From an uncultured Clostridia bacterium (GTDB lineage: Bacteria > Bacillota > Clostridia > Oscillospirales > Ruminococcaceae): DNA of 64,000 nt. Positions 16,373-25,396 of this stretch are shown here, piece by piece. Position 1 is the stretch's first letter, and each line of letters starts with the position of its first letter. The position numbers were made by a program, and so were the translations under genes. The notes under the pieces were generated by a model, which was given only the letters and a program-made list of their open reading frames with translations, was not told where the DNA came from and searched no databases. The stretch spans positions 124,001 to 188,000 of the forward strand of contig CANDEV010000002.1 of the NCBI GenBank assembly GCA_947383835.1, written 5' to 3'.

Positions 16373-17213
16373 CGGCAAAGCGGTTTCCGCAAAGGTAAAG
16401 GAGCAGGTCCGCAGGGAGGCGGAGGTCCTTAAGCAGCAGAGCATAGAAATAGGTCTTGCGGTGGTTATAGTTGGAAATAACTCCGCTTCAAGAGTTTACG
16501 TAAATAATAAGAAAAAAGCCTGCGAGGAGGTGGGATTTAACTCCTATGAATACGCTCTTCCCGAGGAGACTACCGAGGCGGAGCTTCTTGAATTGGTTGA
16601 AAAGCTCAACAATGACGATAAAGTGAACGGTATTTTGGTGCAGCTCCCTCTGCCGAAGCAGATAAACGAAAACGCAATAATCAATGCGATACGTCCCGAA
16701 AAGGACGTGGACGCTTTCCACCCAGAAAACGTGGGACACATCATGATAGGTGATTTCAGCTTTCTGCCCTGCACTCCTGCGGGAGTAATGGAGCTTATCG
16801 CCGAAACAGGCGTGGACGTTTGCGGCAAAAACTGCGTTGTTATCGGCAGGAGCAACATTGTTGGCAAGCCTATGGCAATGCTGCTGCTCCATAAAAACGG
16901 CACGGTGACGATATGCCATTCCCGTACGAAAAATCTTGCGGAGATTTGCTCAAACGCCGATATTCTCGTTGCCGCCGTTGGAAAAGCTGGCTTTGTAACC
17001 CCTGATATGGTCAAGGAGGGCGCGGTGGTTATCGACGTGGGAATGAACCGCAACGCCGAGGGTAAGCTTTGCGGCGACGTGGATTATGCGGCTTGCTTCG
17101 ATAAGGCTGGGTACATAACTCCCGTCCCCGGCGGCGTGGGTCCCATGACTATCGCTATGCTTATGAGGAATACTCTTACCGCAGCTAAGATAAAGAACAA
17201 TATCACGGAGTAA
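16356..17213 (+). CDS. folD: Bifunctional methylenetetrahydrofolate dehydrogenase/cyclohydrolase
   Basis: FolD interconverts 5,10-methylene-THF and 10-formyl-THF in one-carbon metabolism. The true start is the ATG at 16356 (MAKIIDG), after GTGAGGA and inside the 3' end of lgt in another frame. The 285 residues show the Lys in YVNNKKKACEEVG, QLPLP, the DVDAFHPENVG segment, the GRSNIVGKP cofactor loop and the PVPGGVGPMT signature. Length is standard. Confidence 0.97.
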   Translation: MAKIIDGKAVSAKVKEQVRREAEVLKQQSIEIGLAVVIVGNNSASRVYVNNKKKACEEVGFNSYEYALPEETTEAELLELVEKLNNDDKVNGILVQLPLPKQINENAIINAIRPEKDVDAFHPENVGHIMIGDFSFLPCTPAGVMELIAETGVDVCGKNCVVIGRSNIVGKPMAMLLLHKNGTVTICHSRTKNLAEICSNADILVAAVGKAGFVTPDMVKEGAVVIDVGMNRNAEGKLCGDVDYAACFDKAGYITPVPGGVGPMTIAMLMRNTLTAAKIKNNITE

Positions 17214-17218
17214 CTGAC

Positions 17219-17653
17219 ATGAAAAAGCTTGATGAACAAGCGGAACAGATAATGAACGAGCGCTTCGGCAAGGACAGTGTTATCGCGCTTGCGACAACGG
17301 AAAACGGTGTGCCCTATGTCAGAAACGTAAACGCTTATTACGAGAACGGAGCGTTCTATGTCATAACTCATGGGCTTTCCACTAAAATGAAGCAGATAGA
17401 GAAAAATCCTGTTGTTGCGGTTGCAGGAGAATGGTTCACCGCTCACGGTACGGGTGAAAATCTGGGATATTTCGGCAGACCCGAAAACTCTGAAATTGCC
17501 GGAAAGCTGAAAAAGGTCTTTGCAGAATGGATAGACAATGGGCACAATGATTTTGACGACGTAAACACCTGCATATTGCGTATAGAGCTTACGGACGGGG
17601 TTTTACTTTTCCATGGGACACGCATCGAGGTTGACTTCGGAGGGATTATATGA
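17219..17653 (+). CDS. Pyridoxamine 5'-phosphate oxidase-like FMN-binding protein
   Basis: This 144-residue protein matches small split-barrel flavin proteins: IALATTENGVPYVRNVNA at the start of the barrel, then GAFYVITHGLSTKMKQIEKNPVVAVAG. The reaction is unknown; such proteins are often reductases. It follows folD by five bases and overlaps the next membrane-protein gene by four. Confidence 0.8.
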   Translation: MKKLDEQAEQIMNERFGKDSVIALATTENGVPYVRNVNAYYENGAFYVITHGLSTKMKQIEKNPVVAVAGEWFTAHGTGENLGYFGRPENSEIAGKLKKVFAEWIDNGHNDFDDVNTCILRIELTDGVLLFHGTRIEVDFGGII

Positions 17654-18087
17654 AAAAAACTCTGCTATCTCTGATATTTCCCGTTATAAATACCATTGTT
17701 TCGCTTTTATTTATGTGCGGAAATTTGTACTTTTCTTACAGTTTGATTTGCGCGGCAGCGGGAGGTATTCTGCCGATAATAATGATTTTGGCTTTCAAAA
17801 CCGATACGGGTAAATTCATAAAGGATGTACTGTATTTTTTTATTTTATCTCTCGCTGCTTTTTTCGTGTCAATTATAATGTTTGTATTTTTAGCGTGGGA
17901 CGGGCTTATTGTAATATTCCTGATAGTTCTTGCCGCCGCCGTGGTAATATCGGATATGTATTTTTTGGCGATAACCGACGATAAGAAGGAACGTGCGGTT
18001 TTGTTCATGTCAAATCCCGTTATGTATTTTGCGGCGTTTGCTTTGTGTACTATAATCGATTTTAATACAAACTTCCTTAAATTTTGA
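17650..18087 (+). CDS. Small integral membrane protein
   Basis: The 145 residues contain four hydrophobic segments (about 5-25, 28-45, 58-95 and 120-138) separated by short charged loops. It overlaps the FMN-protein gene as ATGA, after GGAGGG, so both are translated together. No family is recognised. Confidence 0.7.
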   Translation: MKKTLLSLIFPVINTIVSLLFMCGNLYFSYSLICAAAGGILPIIMILAFKTDTGKFIKDVLYFFILSLAAFFVSIIMFVFLAWDGLIVIFLIVLAAAVVISDMYFLAITDDKKERAVLFMSNPVMYFAAFALCTIIDFNTNFLKF

Positions 18088-18093
18088 GAATAC

Positions 18094-18128
18094 CACCCCG
18101 CGAATGTGTCAATACTATTCGCGAGGTG
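18094..18128 (+). promoter_or_regulatory. Hairpin containing the ribosome site of the PBP gene
   Basis: A 12-bp stem (18094-18105 with 18117-18128, one mismatch) has the GAGGTG Shine-Dalgarno in its right arm, eight bases ahead of a TTG start. It may act as a weak terminator of the preceding operon and as a translational lock. Confidence 0.5.
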
Positions 18129-18135
18129 TATTTTT

Positions 18136-19737
18136 TTGAAACGTTTATATATAATTCTTTCCCTTTTCGCGGCAATTTCCGCGGCATTGGCTGTACGTCT
18201 TGCCCTGCTTATAAACGACGATGAAATAGCAGCGGTTTCCGTAGGCAAAGGCTCGTACACAATAAAATCCGTCAGCAGCTACGGTGGGATTTACGACTGC
18301 AATATGCTCCCCCTTGTAAATTATAGAGAAAAATATGAAGCTGTGGTTATACCCAACAGCAGCGGCGCGGTGCGAATACAGCCGTACCTTATTGACTGGG
18401 ACACATATTACAGCGGCATTAGCGGCAGCCGTCATTTTCTATGCGAAGTAACGTCCGCCGCTTATGAATTGGGGGAAGAAGCTGTTATATTCCGCTCACT
18501 CGTCAGAACTGACGGCAAACAGCTTGCCCCCCATATTGTGGGATATACCTCCGATAACGTTGGTATGTACGGTCTTGAAAAAGCTTATAACGAGTACCTC
18601 CGTTCAAATTTTTCGGTAAACTCCGCAACCTTTGGTGTGGACGCTATGGGTAATGTTCTCGGAGGCGTGGACAGTACTGTGGTCTGTGAGGAAACCGTAA
18701 AAAGCGGTATTGTTACTACTATAGACAAAAATATCCAGCAAATTTGCGAGACTGCCGTTACAGATTTTGAAATAAAAAAAGGCGCAATTATTGTCATGGA
18801 CGTTAAAAGCGGTGACATAAAGGCAGTGGTGAGCTGCCCCGATTTCGACCCTACAAATATAGCGTACTCCTTGAACGACAGCAATTCTCCCTTTGTGAAC
18901 AGAGCATTTTCCGCGTACAGCGTCGGCTCAATTTTCAAGCTTGTTACCGCAGCGGCAGCCTTGGAGCAGGGTATAAGTCCCGAGTACAGCAACATCTGCA
19001 CAGGCTCGGTAAATGTAAACGGACAGGTTTTTAACTGTCACAAGTGGGGCGGACACGGCGAGATAAATATGCGTGAAGCTATGGTGCAGTCCTGCAACCC
19101 TTATTTTATTACCTTAAGTCAGTACCTCGACGGCGAACGGTACGTAAAGACAGCTTCCGACTTGGGATTCGGAGAGCCGTTGGAGTTTTGCGAGGGAATG
19201 GTATCCTCGGCAGGAAACCTGCAGACCCCGCAGGAGATAGCCGTTGCCGCCGAAAGAGCGAATATGTCATTCGGACAGGGAATGCTCACTGCTACCCCGC
19301 TGCAAATATGCCGCATGACGGCAGCTATAGCAAACAACGGAGTAATAAATACCCCTGCTGTTATAAAAGGCTTTTGTGACGAAAACGGAGAGGTGCATTA
19401 TTCACCGATAACAGCAGGGGAGCGGGTCATGTCCTATGAGACCGCAAAAGCTTTGAAAGGCTTTATGATAAAAACCGTTCGTGCAGAAAATTCAATGTCA
19501 AAGCCGGATAAAACGTCGGCAGGCGGTAAGACCTCCACCGCCCAGACCGGAAATTTTGATGAAAACGGAAACGAAATAATGAATTGCTGGTTTACCGGAT
19601 ATTTTCCGTCTTACAGCCCCAAATATGCCGTGACCGTTCTTGTGGAGGGCGGAAGATCAGGCAACTCCGTTTCCGGACCTGTTTTTAAGCAGATCGCAGA
19701 CAACATAACCGTATACGAAAAAGCGGCTGAACAGTAA
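18136..19737 (+). CDS. Class B penicillin-binding protein (transpeptidase)
   Basis: The start is TTG at 18136, giving a short cytoplasmic end and an N-terminal membrane anchor (LYIILSLFAAISAALAV). The catalytic domain carries SxxK as SIFK (SVGSIFKLV), SxN as SCN (MVQSCNPYF) and KTS in GGKTSTAQTG in place of KTG. At 533 residues it is shorter than FtsI because the dimerisation region is small. It resembles FtsW/SpoVD-type monofunctional PBPs that cross-link peptidoglycan outside the membrane. It is monocistronic. Confidence 0.9.
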   Translation: MKRLYIILSLFAAISAALAVRLALLINDDEIAAVSVGKGSYTIKSVSSYGGIYDCNMLPLVNYREKYEAVVIPNSSGAVRIQPYLIDWDTYYSGISGSRHFLCEVTSAAYELGEEAVIFRSLVRTDGKQLAPHIVGYTSDNVGMYGLEKAYNEYLRSNFSVNSATFGVDAMGNVLGGVDSTVVCEETVKSGIVTTIDKNIQQICETAVTDFEIKKGAIIVMDVKSGDIKAVVSCPDFDPTNIAYSLNDSNSPFVNRAFSAYSVGSIFKLVTAAAALEQGISPEYSNICTGSVNVNGQVFNCHKWGGHGEINMREAMVQSCNPYFITLSQYLDGERYVKTASDLGFGEPLEFCEGMVSSAGNLQTPQEIAVAAERANMSFGQGMLTATPLQICRMTAAIANNGVINTPAVIKGFCDENGEVHYSPITAGERVMSYETAKALKGFMIKTVRAENSMSKPDKTSAGGKTSTAQTGNFDENGNEIMNCWFTGYFPSYSPKYAVTVLVEGGRSGNSVSGPVFKQIADNITVYEKAAEQ

Positions 19738-19767
19738 TTGCTGTTCAGCCGCTTTATGCCATAAGTA

Positions 19768-19977
19768 TTACTCATCGTCAAAGTTGCCAGGAATATGGAG
19801 CTGCTTGACCGGAATTCTCTTCAGAGGAGAATAAATATATTTAGAACACGAGGAATCGCCGTTGACAAGACCTCTTTTTTCACAAAGAACCTTACCGCCG
19901 TCCTTAGCCCTTGTTCCGAAATTGCAGTACTGGCATTGAGGCGGGATATCATTTCCGAAATATTTCTTTTTAGCCAT
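19768..19977 (-). CDS. Small cysteine-rich protein (possible zinc ribbon)
   Basis: The start at 19977 (MAKKKYFG) is taken from the GAAAGGA site. The 69 residues contain CQYC, then CEKRG and CSKY, four or more cysteines placed like a zinc-binding knuckle, followed by SPLKRIPVK. The family occurs in many Clostridia by recollection but has no known role. It lies convergent to the PBP gene. Confidence 0.7.
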   Translation of the reverse strand: MAKKKYFGNDIPPQCQYCNFGTRAKDGGKVLCEKRGLVNGDSSCSKYIYSPLKRIPVKQLHIPGNFDDE

Positions 19978-20107
19978 AGTAACATTCCTTTCTTGCAAAA
20001 GTCGCTTTATTCTGATCTCAAATAAAGGTGTTTGCAAAATCAAATACGCAAATTTTTATTTGATCTTATGCAAATCTTTATTGGGGATCGGCATTATTAT
20101 CATTATA

Positions 20108-21193
20108 TCATATTTCTTTATTTTTTTCTATAAAAATATTTGATAATAATAAAATTGTCATAATTAACAAAAACAGAACCGGAATTAGTGAGTTTTGACG
20201 ATGTGCCAATCCTTTTGGAGCAATCACGTATACCACATCTGCGTTAAATACTTCAATTAACATTTTACATAAAAAATATGAAATAATAGTTGCGAAAATC
20301 CTGCTAAAATAAAAATGTTTTGTTGACAATCTGCCGTTAGTAAATCCTGCCGTCTGAATGATAACGCATATCCCTCCGAATGAAAGCAAAGCAGCCGCAA
20401 GCGGTATAAGACTGTAATTATTTGGAGTAAGTCCAGATATGTTGCTTATTTCTATAAATGCTTTTACAGAAGCAATACTGTTTGAGAAGCTTAGACCCGA
20501 AATTTTAGCAATAAATCCCGCCGCGTAATTTATTGCTCCAAGTTTCTCCAAAATATAGATTATGGAAGAAAAGAATACAATTACCGCACAAATGGAAAAC
20601 ATTCCCGCAGCCCCGCTGTAAATCGACTTTATCAGGCAGTCAAAGGATATGTCAAGAGTAACTTTTTTTCCGCTTTTGGGCGGAACTTTCCTGCCAAGTC
20701 CGGTTATAATCCCAATGATAATGTTTGCGCCGATTACCGCCGCAAAAATAATCATGCCGACCTTAACGCTGGAAAAAAGCTTTACGCCTGCAATGCTGCA
20801 AATAAAAGCCGGTCCGGCAAGATAACAGTAAGAAAGCATATGCTCTGCATCATTTTTACCTATCTTCCCTTTGTCAGCCATGTCCGCAAGAAGCCGTGCG
20901 CCAACCGGATAGCCCCCGATGCTGCCTATGAGAAATACGGAAAAATATTCCTCAGGTATGCGAAAAAGGTATCTTGAAACAAGTCCGAAGGGCTTGCTTA
21001 AAACAGCGTAAATATTGCTTGAAACAATAAATCCGGAGATAACCATAAAAGCATAAAGTGACGGTATTATGACCTCCATGCATACTTTAAGCGAATTTAT
21101 GACCGCAGCGCACACGTCCTTTACAAAAACGATCAGGAAAAATGCATACAGAACAGATAAAACTGTGCCTAAATAATTTTTGATGTTTTTCAT
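20108..21193 (-). CDS. ylbJ: Sporulation integral membrane protein YlbJ
   Basis: YlbJ is a sigma-E-dependent membrane protein needed for the spore cortex. The 361 residues contain eight or more hydrophobic segments and the paired Gate/nucleoside-recognition motifs (GSIGGYPVGARLLADM and AGPAFICSIAG). The start at 21193 follows GAGGTG; the longer reading frame has no site. It is divergent from yqfC, another sporulation gene, across about 100 bases. Confidence 0.9.
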   Translation of the reverse strand: MKNIKNYLGTVLSVLYAFFLIVFVKDVCAAVINSLKVCMEVIIPSLYAFMVISGFIVSSNIYAVLSKPFGLVSRYLFRIPEEYFSVFLIGSIGGYPVGARLLADMADKGKIGKNDAEHMLSYCYLAGPAFICSIAGVKLFSSVKVGMIIFAAVIGANIIIGIITGLGRKVPPKSGKKVTLDISFDCLIKSIYSGAAGMFSICAVIVFFSSIIYILEKLGAINYAAGFIAKISGLSFSNSIASVKAFIEISNISGLTPNNYSLIPLAAALLSFGGICVIIQTAGFTNGRLSTKHFYFSRIFATIISYFLCKMLIEVFNADVVYVIAPKGLAHRQNSLIPVLFLLIMTILLLSNIFIEKNKEI

Positions 21194-21231
21194 TACTTCA
21201 CCTCTTGCAATTTTTGGCAATTTTCTTTTAT

Positions 21232-21260
21232 AATGTATATGGCAAAAAATCCCGTAATAT
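21232..21260 (-). promoter_or_regulatory. Possible sigma-E-type promoter for ylbJ
   Basis: On the minus strand ATATT (21260-21256), a 14-bp spacer and CATATACATT (21241-21232) resemble the sigma-E pattern (ATATT / CATACA-T). The match is partial, so it is only a candidate. Confidence 0.35.
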
Positions 21261-21294
21261 AATTTTAGTAGCAATTTTTAATAAGGAGGAGCAT

Positions 21295-21567
21295 ATGAGC
21301 TTAAAAAGCAAATATAATGCCGTCGTTGCAAAATATGTAAAAAAACGGCTTTATCTGAATACATACATGAATTTAACGGACAATACCCACATAGAGCTTG
21401 AAAACTGTCAAAAAATATTGGAATACAACGACATTTTTGTAAAGCTAAAAACCTCCACCATTGTGGTATGCATATGGGGGGAGAATATAAAACTTTCAGA
21501 TTATAATACCGATGGTATCATAATTGACGGCAGATTCACTTCTATAGAATTTGAGGAGGTAAAATAA
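21295..21567 (+). CDS. yqfC: Sporulation protein YqfC
   Basis: This 90-residue protein starts MSLKSKY after AAGGAGGAG and contains the short YabP/YqfC beta-rich domain (NTHIELENCQKILEYND, then VKLKTSTIVVCIWGENI). In Bacillus it is made in the mother cell under sigma-E. It overlaps yqfD by one base (TAATG), the same gene order as in other spore formers. Confidence 0.9.
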   Translation: MSLKSKYNAVVAKYVKKRLYLNTYMNLTDNTHIELENCQKILEYNDIFVKLKTSTIVVCIWGENIKLSDYNTDGIIIDGRFTSIEFEEVK

Positions 21568-22736
21568 TGTTCGATAATATAAGAGGCGTTATAAGCTTTG
21601 AAGCAATTGCTCCTGAGCCTGAAATTTTTATTAACAATTTAAAGGCAAGCTCTGTTTCTGTAACAAATCTAAGGTGTAAAGGCAATAAGCTTTCCGGAGA
21701 GGCTTATTGGTCTGACCTTAAAGATATAAAGCAGATAGCCGAAATTGACGGAGTGCAGATAAGCATAGAAAAAAGGAGGGGCGGGGTATTCACAGTAAGA
21801 AAATACCGTTTAAGAGCGGGACTTGCTGTTGGTTTTTTCCTTGCAGTAATTTTGGTGGCATATTTATCTAATGTGGTAATGTCGATCGAGATTTTCGGCA
21901 ATGACACTCTTACCGATAAACAGGTGGAATCCCTGCTGAACGACTGCGGAATACATATAGGTACATTTATACCAAGTGTTGATCTAAGAGAAGCGGAGCG
22001 GATAATCGTGTCCGAATCCGAGGAAATATCATGGATAGGCATACGCTCGTCAGGGTGCATGATAGAGGCTGAAATAACAGAAGCAGACAAGCCGCCGGAA
22101 ATGATACCTACAAGAACGCCCTGCAACGTTGTTTCGTCAAAGGACGCCGAGATCGTGGCAATACACGATATATATATGGGTATGCTTATTCCAATGCTCC
22201 ACGATGGGGTTAAAAAGGGAGACTTGCTTATAAGCGGCACTGTTGAGGACGGCAAAGGCGGTGTCTACTATGCCCATGCAATGGGTAAGATCATCGGCAG
22301 ATATAACGAAAAGGTAACTTTTTTTCAGTCATATTCGGAGGAAAAGCTTAAATATAACGAAAAGGTAACAAGAAAAACATTAAATTTTTTCGGATTAAGA
22401 ATTCCGCTTTACGTGGGAAGAAACAATTTTGAACAGTATGAGTATGACGAAAAAACTTCTTTTTTAAAAATTTTTAACATACAGCTTCCTGTTGGGATTG
22501 TTTGTTCGGAGTACAAGCTTTATGATACCGAAATTGAGGAAATAACTCCCGAAAAAGCTGTACAGCTATTAGAGGAAAAAATAAGCCTTTGTGAGAAAAA
22601 CTTTTATGAGGACGAGGATATAACCATTATCGGCAGGGAGGTATATTTTTCCGAAACGGACGATGGCATGAACGCCGCTGTAAAGTACACTTTAGAGGGG
22701 GATATTGGCATTACAAAGGAAATTATGGCAAAATAG
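21567..22736 (+). CDS. yqfD: Sporulation protein YqfD (SpoIV-like)
   Basis: YqfD is a sporulation membrane protein of the mother cell. The 389 residues show an N-terminal domain, one transmembrane segment (AGLAVGFFLAVILVAYLSNVVMSIE, about residues 85-108), a POTRA/FtsQ-like segment (FGNDTLTDKQVESLL) and a beta-rich extracytoplasmic part. It is translationally coupled to yqfC. Confidence 0.9.
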   Translation: MFDNIRGVISFEAIAPEPEIFINNLKASSVSVTNLRCKGNKLSGEAYWSDLKDIKQIAEIDGVQISIEKRRGGVFTVRKYRLRAGLAVGFFLAVILVAYLSNVVMSIEIFGNDTLTDKQVESLLNDCGIHIGTFIPSVDLREAERIIVSESEEISWIGIRSSGCMIEAEITEADKPPEMIPTRTPCNVVSSKDAEIVAIHDIYMGMLIPMLHDGVKKGDLLISGTVEDGKGGVYYAHAMGKIIGRYNEKVTFFQSYSEEKLKYNEKVTRKTLNFFGLRIPLYVGRNNFEQYEYDEKTSFLKIFNIQLPVGIVCSEYKLYDTEIEEITPEKAVQLLEEKISLCEKNFYEDEDITIIGREVYFSETDDGMNAAVKYTLEGDIGITKEIMAK

Positions 22737-22873
22737 AGCTTTTTTCTTATAATATATGCACAGAAAATTTTTCAACAATTTTAACTAAGATTTTCTTATT
22801 ACCCCCTTTTATTTTTTGGGGAAATGTGTTATAATAAACTTTAAAATAATATTTTGACTTTATGAGGTGCGAA

Positions 22874-23839
22874 ATGGCAGAAACTGTTATTAATTTGGAA
22901 AATACCGATCAGGCTTTGGCTCTTTTTGGAAATTATGATGAAAATATAAATCTGCTCCAGCGGCAATATAATGTTGCGGTGCTGAACAGGGGCAGCGATA
23001 TAAGAATAAGCGGAGAAGAGACGGACGTAGCAAAGGCTAAGTCCGCAGTGGAGGCTCTTGTGGAGCTTATAAAGCGCGGCGAAAGCATAAACGAGCAGAG
23101 CGTACGCTATGTCAGCTCAATGGTGGACGAGGGTATGCAGCAGCAGATAACCAGACTTGCGGACGGCGGCATCTGCGTTACATCAAGCGGAAAGGTCGTC
23201 AAGGCGAAAACCCTCGGACAGAAAAAATATGTGGACGCTATAGGAAAGAACACTATTGTAATGGGCGTTGGACCTGCTGGCACAGGAAAGACCTATCTTG
23301 CCGTGGCAATGGCTGTAAAGGCTTTCAAAGCTCATGAGGTAACGAAGATAATACTTACAAGACCCGCGGTTGAAGCGGGGGAAAAGCTGGGCTTTCTCCC
23401 GGGAGACTTGCAGAATAAGGTAGACCCATATCTTCGACCGCTTTATGACGCGCTTTTTGATATGCTTGGCGCGGACACATTTGCAAAGCACATGGAGCGG
23501 GGAAGCATAGAGGTCGCTCCCCTTGCATATATGAGGGGACGCACTCTTGACGACGCATTTATAATCCTTGACGAGGCACAGAATACCACCCGTGAGCAGA
23601 TAAAGATGTTCCTGACCCGTTTGGGCTTTAACAGCAAAATGGTGATAACCGGAGATATTACACAAATAGACCTGCCCGACAGCAGAAAGTCGGGACTTAT
23701 AGATGCAATGCACATACTGAAAAATGTCGACGATATTTTTATTACAAGATTTACCGAAAAGGACGTTGTGCGCCACAAGCTGGTGCAGGATATAATAAAG
23801 GCATATGAAAAGGCGTACAGCGCGGGCGGAAAGGTTTGA
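22874..23839 (+). CDS. phoH: PhoH family ATPase
   Basis: The start at 22874 (MAETVIN) follows GAGGTG. The 321 residues include an N-terminal KH-like region and a P-loop ATPase with GPAGTGKTYLA (about residue 137), EKLGFLPGD and DEAQN (Walker B). PhoH is an RNA-associated ATPase of uncertain role, almost always next to ybeY as here (five bases apart). Confidence 0.95.
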   Translation: MAETVINLENTDQALALFGNYDENINLLQRQYNVAVLNRGSDIRISGEETDVAKAKSAVEALVELIKRGESINEQSVRYVSSMVDEGMQQQITRLADGGICVTSSGKVVKAKTLGQKKYVDAIGKNTIVMGVGPAGTGKTYLAVAMAVKAFKAHEVTKIILTRPAVEAGEKLGFLPGDLQNKVDPYLRPLYDALFDMLGADTFAKHMERGSIEVAPLAYMRGRTLDDAFIILDEAQNTTREQIKMFLTRLGFNSKMVITGDITQIDLPDSRKSGLIDAMHILKNVDDIFITRFTEKDVVRHKLVQDIIKAYEKAYSAGGKV

Positions 23840-23844
23840 TATAA

Positions 23845-24339
23845 ATGGCTGTAAAAGTAATGATAAGAAACAATCAGAAAAAAATAAAGCTCCCCGTGGG
23901 ACTGCGGCTTCTTGTTAGAAAGTGCTGTCAGGCTGTGCTTGTTACGGAAAACTTTGACAAGCCCGCGGAGGTGAGTGTATCATTTGTGGATAACAATGAA
24001 ATACGCCGTCTCAACAGGCTTTATCGAGATAAGGACAAGCCTACTGACGTGCTTTCGTTCCCGCTTGGAGAAAACGGCGTTTATGATATAAACAACGAAA
24101 CAGGAGCTTTGCTTTTGGGGGACGTTGTCATCTCCATTGAAACAGCGATAAAGCAAGCAAAAATGTACAATCATCCTCTTGAGCGTGAGGTGGGCTTTTT
24201 AACGGTACACTCTATGCTGCACCTTTTGGGGTACGATCATGAAACGTCCCCCCTTGAGGCGGAAAGAATGCACGAAAAGGAAGAAATGGTGCTTGAACGT
24301 CTCGGAGTGACCCGTGACAATACTTATACAAGCGTATGA
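23845..24339 (+). CDS. ybeY: Endoribonuclease YbeY (rRNA maturation factor)
   Basis: YbeY is a zinc endoribonuclease for 16S rRNA 3' processing and ribosome quality control. The 164 residues carry DKPTDVLSFPLG and the zinc triad HSMLHLLGYDH (H-x3-H-x5-H). Its stop overlaps the start of dgkA by four bases. Confidence 0.95.
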   Translation: MAVKVMIRNNQKKIKLPVGLRLLVRKCCQAVLVTENFDKPAEVSVSFVDNNEIRRLNRLYRDKDKPTDVLSFPLGENGVYDINNETGALLLGDVVISIETAIKQAKMYNHPLEREVGFLTVHSMLHLLGYDHETSPLEAERMHEKEEMVLERLGVTRDNTYTSV

Positions 24340-24833
24340 CAGCTTTTTTCAAAGCCTTTGTGTACGCATGGCAGGGCATTGTATACGCGGTAAAAACACA
24401 GCGAAATTTTCGTTTTCACATAGCGGCAATGGTCTACGTTACAGCGTTCTCGTTTTTTTACGAGCTGACAAAAGGGGAGTACGTTCTTCTTGCGCTGACA
24501 TTTTCCTCGGTAATTTCGGTGGAGCTTATAAACACTGCGATAGAAGCGGCGGTGGACTTATGTTCCCCCGAATATCACAAGCTTGCAAAGCTGGCAAAGG
24601 ACGCGGCGGCGGGGGCGGTGCTTGTTACTGCAATTTTTGCGGTGTCTGTTGGGGTACTTCTTTTTGGAGACATTGCCGTTATAAAAGAAATTTTCCGGTA
24701 CTACGGTTCGCATATTCCCGCTTTGGTTGGATTAATCTGCTCATTCGGAGCGGCGTGGATATTTATTTTCTTGCCGCCGAAAATAAACTGGAGTAAATTA
24801 TGCAAAGCGAAATTTGGAGATAAGGAAAAATGA
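24336..24833 (+). CDS. dgkA: Diacylglycerol/undecaprenol kinase
   Basis: This small membrane kinase (165 residues) phosphorylates undecaprenol or diacylglycerol. It has the family signature ELINTAIEAAVDL (about residues 67-79) and three to four membrane segments, with a fourth C-terminal helix beyond the usual length. In most Clostridia the next gene would be cdd or era; here an unrelated methyltransferase-like gene intervenes. Confidence 0.9.
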   Translation: MTAFFKAFVYAWQGIVYAVKTQRNFRFHIAAMVYVTAFSFFYELTKGEYVLLALTFSSVISVELINTAIEAAVDLCSPEYHKLAKLAKDAAAGAVLVTAIFAVSVGVLLFGDIAVIKEIFRYYGSHIPALVGLICSFGAAWIFIFLPPKINWSKLCKAKFGDKEK

Positions 24834-25351
24834 GTGGATTTTTATTATTAATACCTTTTTTGATAATAAGGTTTGTATTATTGTTTATCTTAAACAGCAG
24901 AGCTGTACAACGTGCCGCTCATTTTGCGCCTGTATATGGAAAGGAAAAAATTGCTTACTGCATTTATCAAATATCAAATATAGGAATATTTCTATATCTG
25001 ATTTTTCTAACGGTAAAAATAGATTTTTCATGGCAATTATACTTAGGTCTTATTTGTTATGTTATGGGACTGTGTTTATGTGCAGTCACAATAGTAAATT
25101 TTTCTTTTCCTAATAATATTGGACTAAATACCAATGGAATTTATAAATTTTCACGTAATCCTATGTATATAGCTTATTTTGTTTGTTTTATTGGCATGGC
25201 TTTATTAACTCAATCACTAATATTGTTAGGATTAATATTGATATTTCAAATTTCAGCTCATTGGATAATTCTTGCAGAGGAAAGATGGTGCATAGAAAAA
25301 TTCGGAACTGTTTATCAGCAATACATGAAAAGCGTAAGACGATATATTTAA
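24830..25351 (+). CDS. ICMT/PEMT-type membrane methyltransferase
   Basis: The 173-residue protein has five hydrophobic segments and the C-terminal signature GIYKFSRNPMYIAYF ... EERWCIEKFGTVYQQY of isoprenylcysteine carboxyl methyltransferase-like enzymes, which methylate membrane-embedded substrates using S-adenosylmethionine. The natural substrate in bacteria is unknown. It overlaps dgkA by four bases but is clearly more AT-rich than its neighbours, so it may have been inserted into this conserved operon. Confidence 0.75.
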   Translation: MSGFLLLIPFLIIRFVLLFILNSRAVQRAAHFAPVYGKEKIAYCIYQISNIGIFLYLIFLTVKIDFSWQLYLGLICYVMGLCLCAVTIVNFSFPNNIGLNTNGIYKFSRNPMYIAYFVCFIGMALLTQSLILLGLILIFQISAHWIILAEERWCIEKFGTVYQQYMKSVRRYI

Positions 25352-25396
25352 TCATATTTTGATTTGACTATTTTCAAATTTTGAAAGGAAAATAAA

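Noticed and set aside
20030..20080. Possible fifth MITE copy (GCAAATTTTTATTTGAT)
   Set aside because: Only the central palindrome is similar; terminal repeats and 3-bp flanks are missing, and the length is about half. It is probably just an AT-rich terminator-like hairpin.
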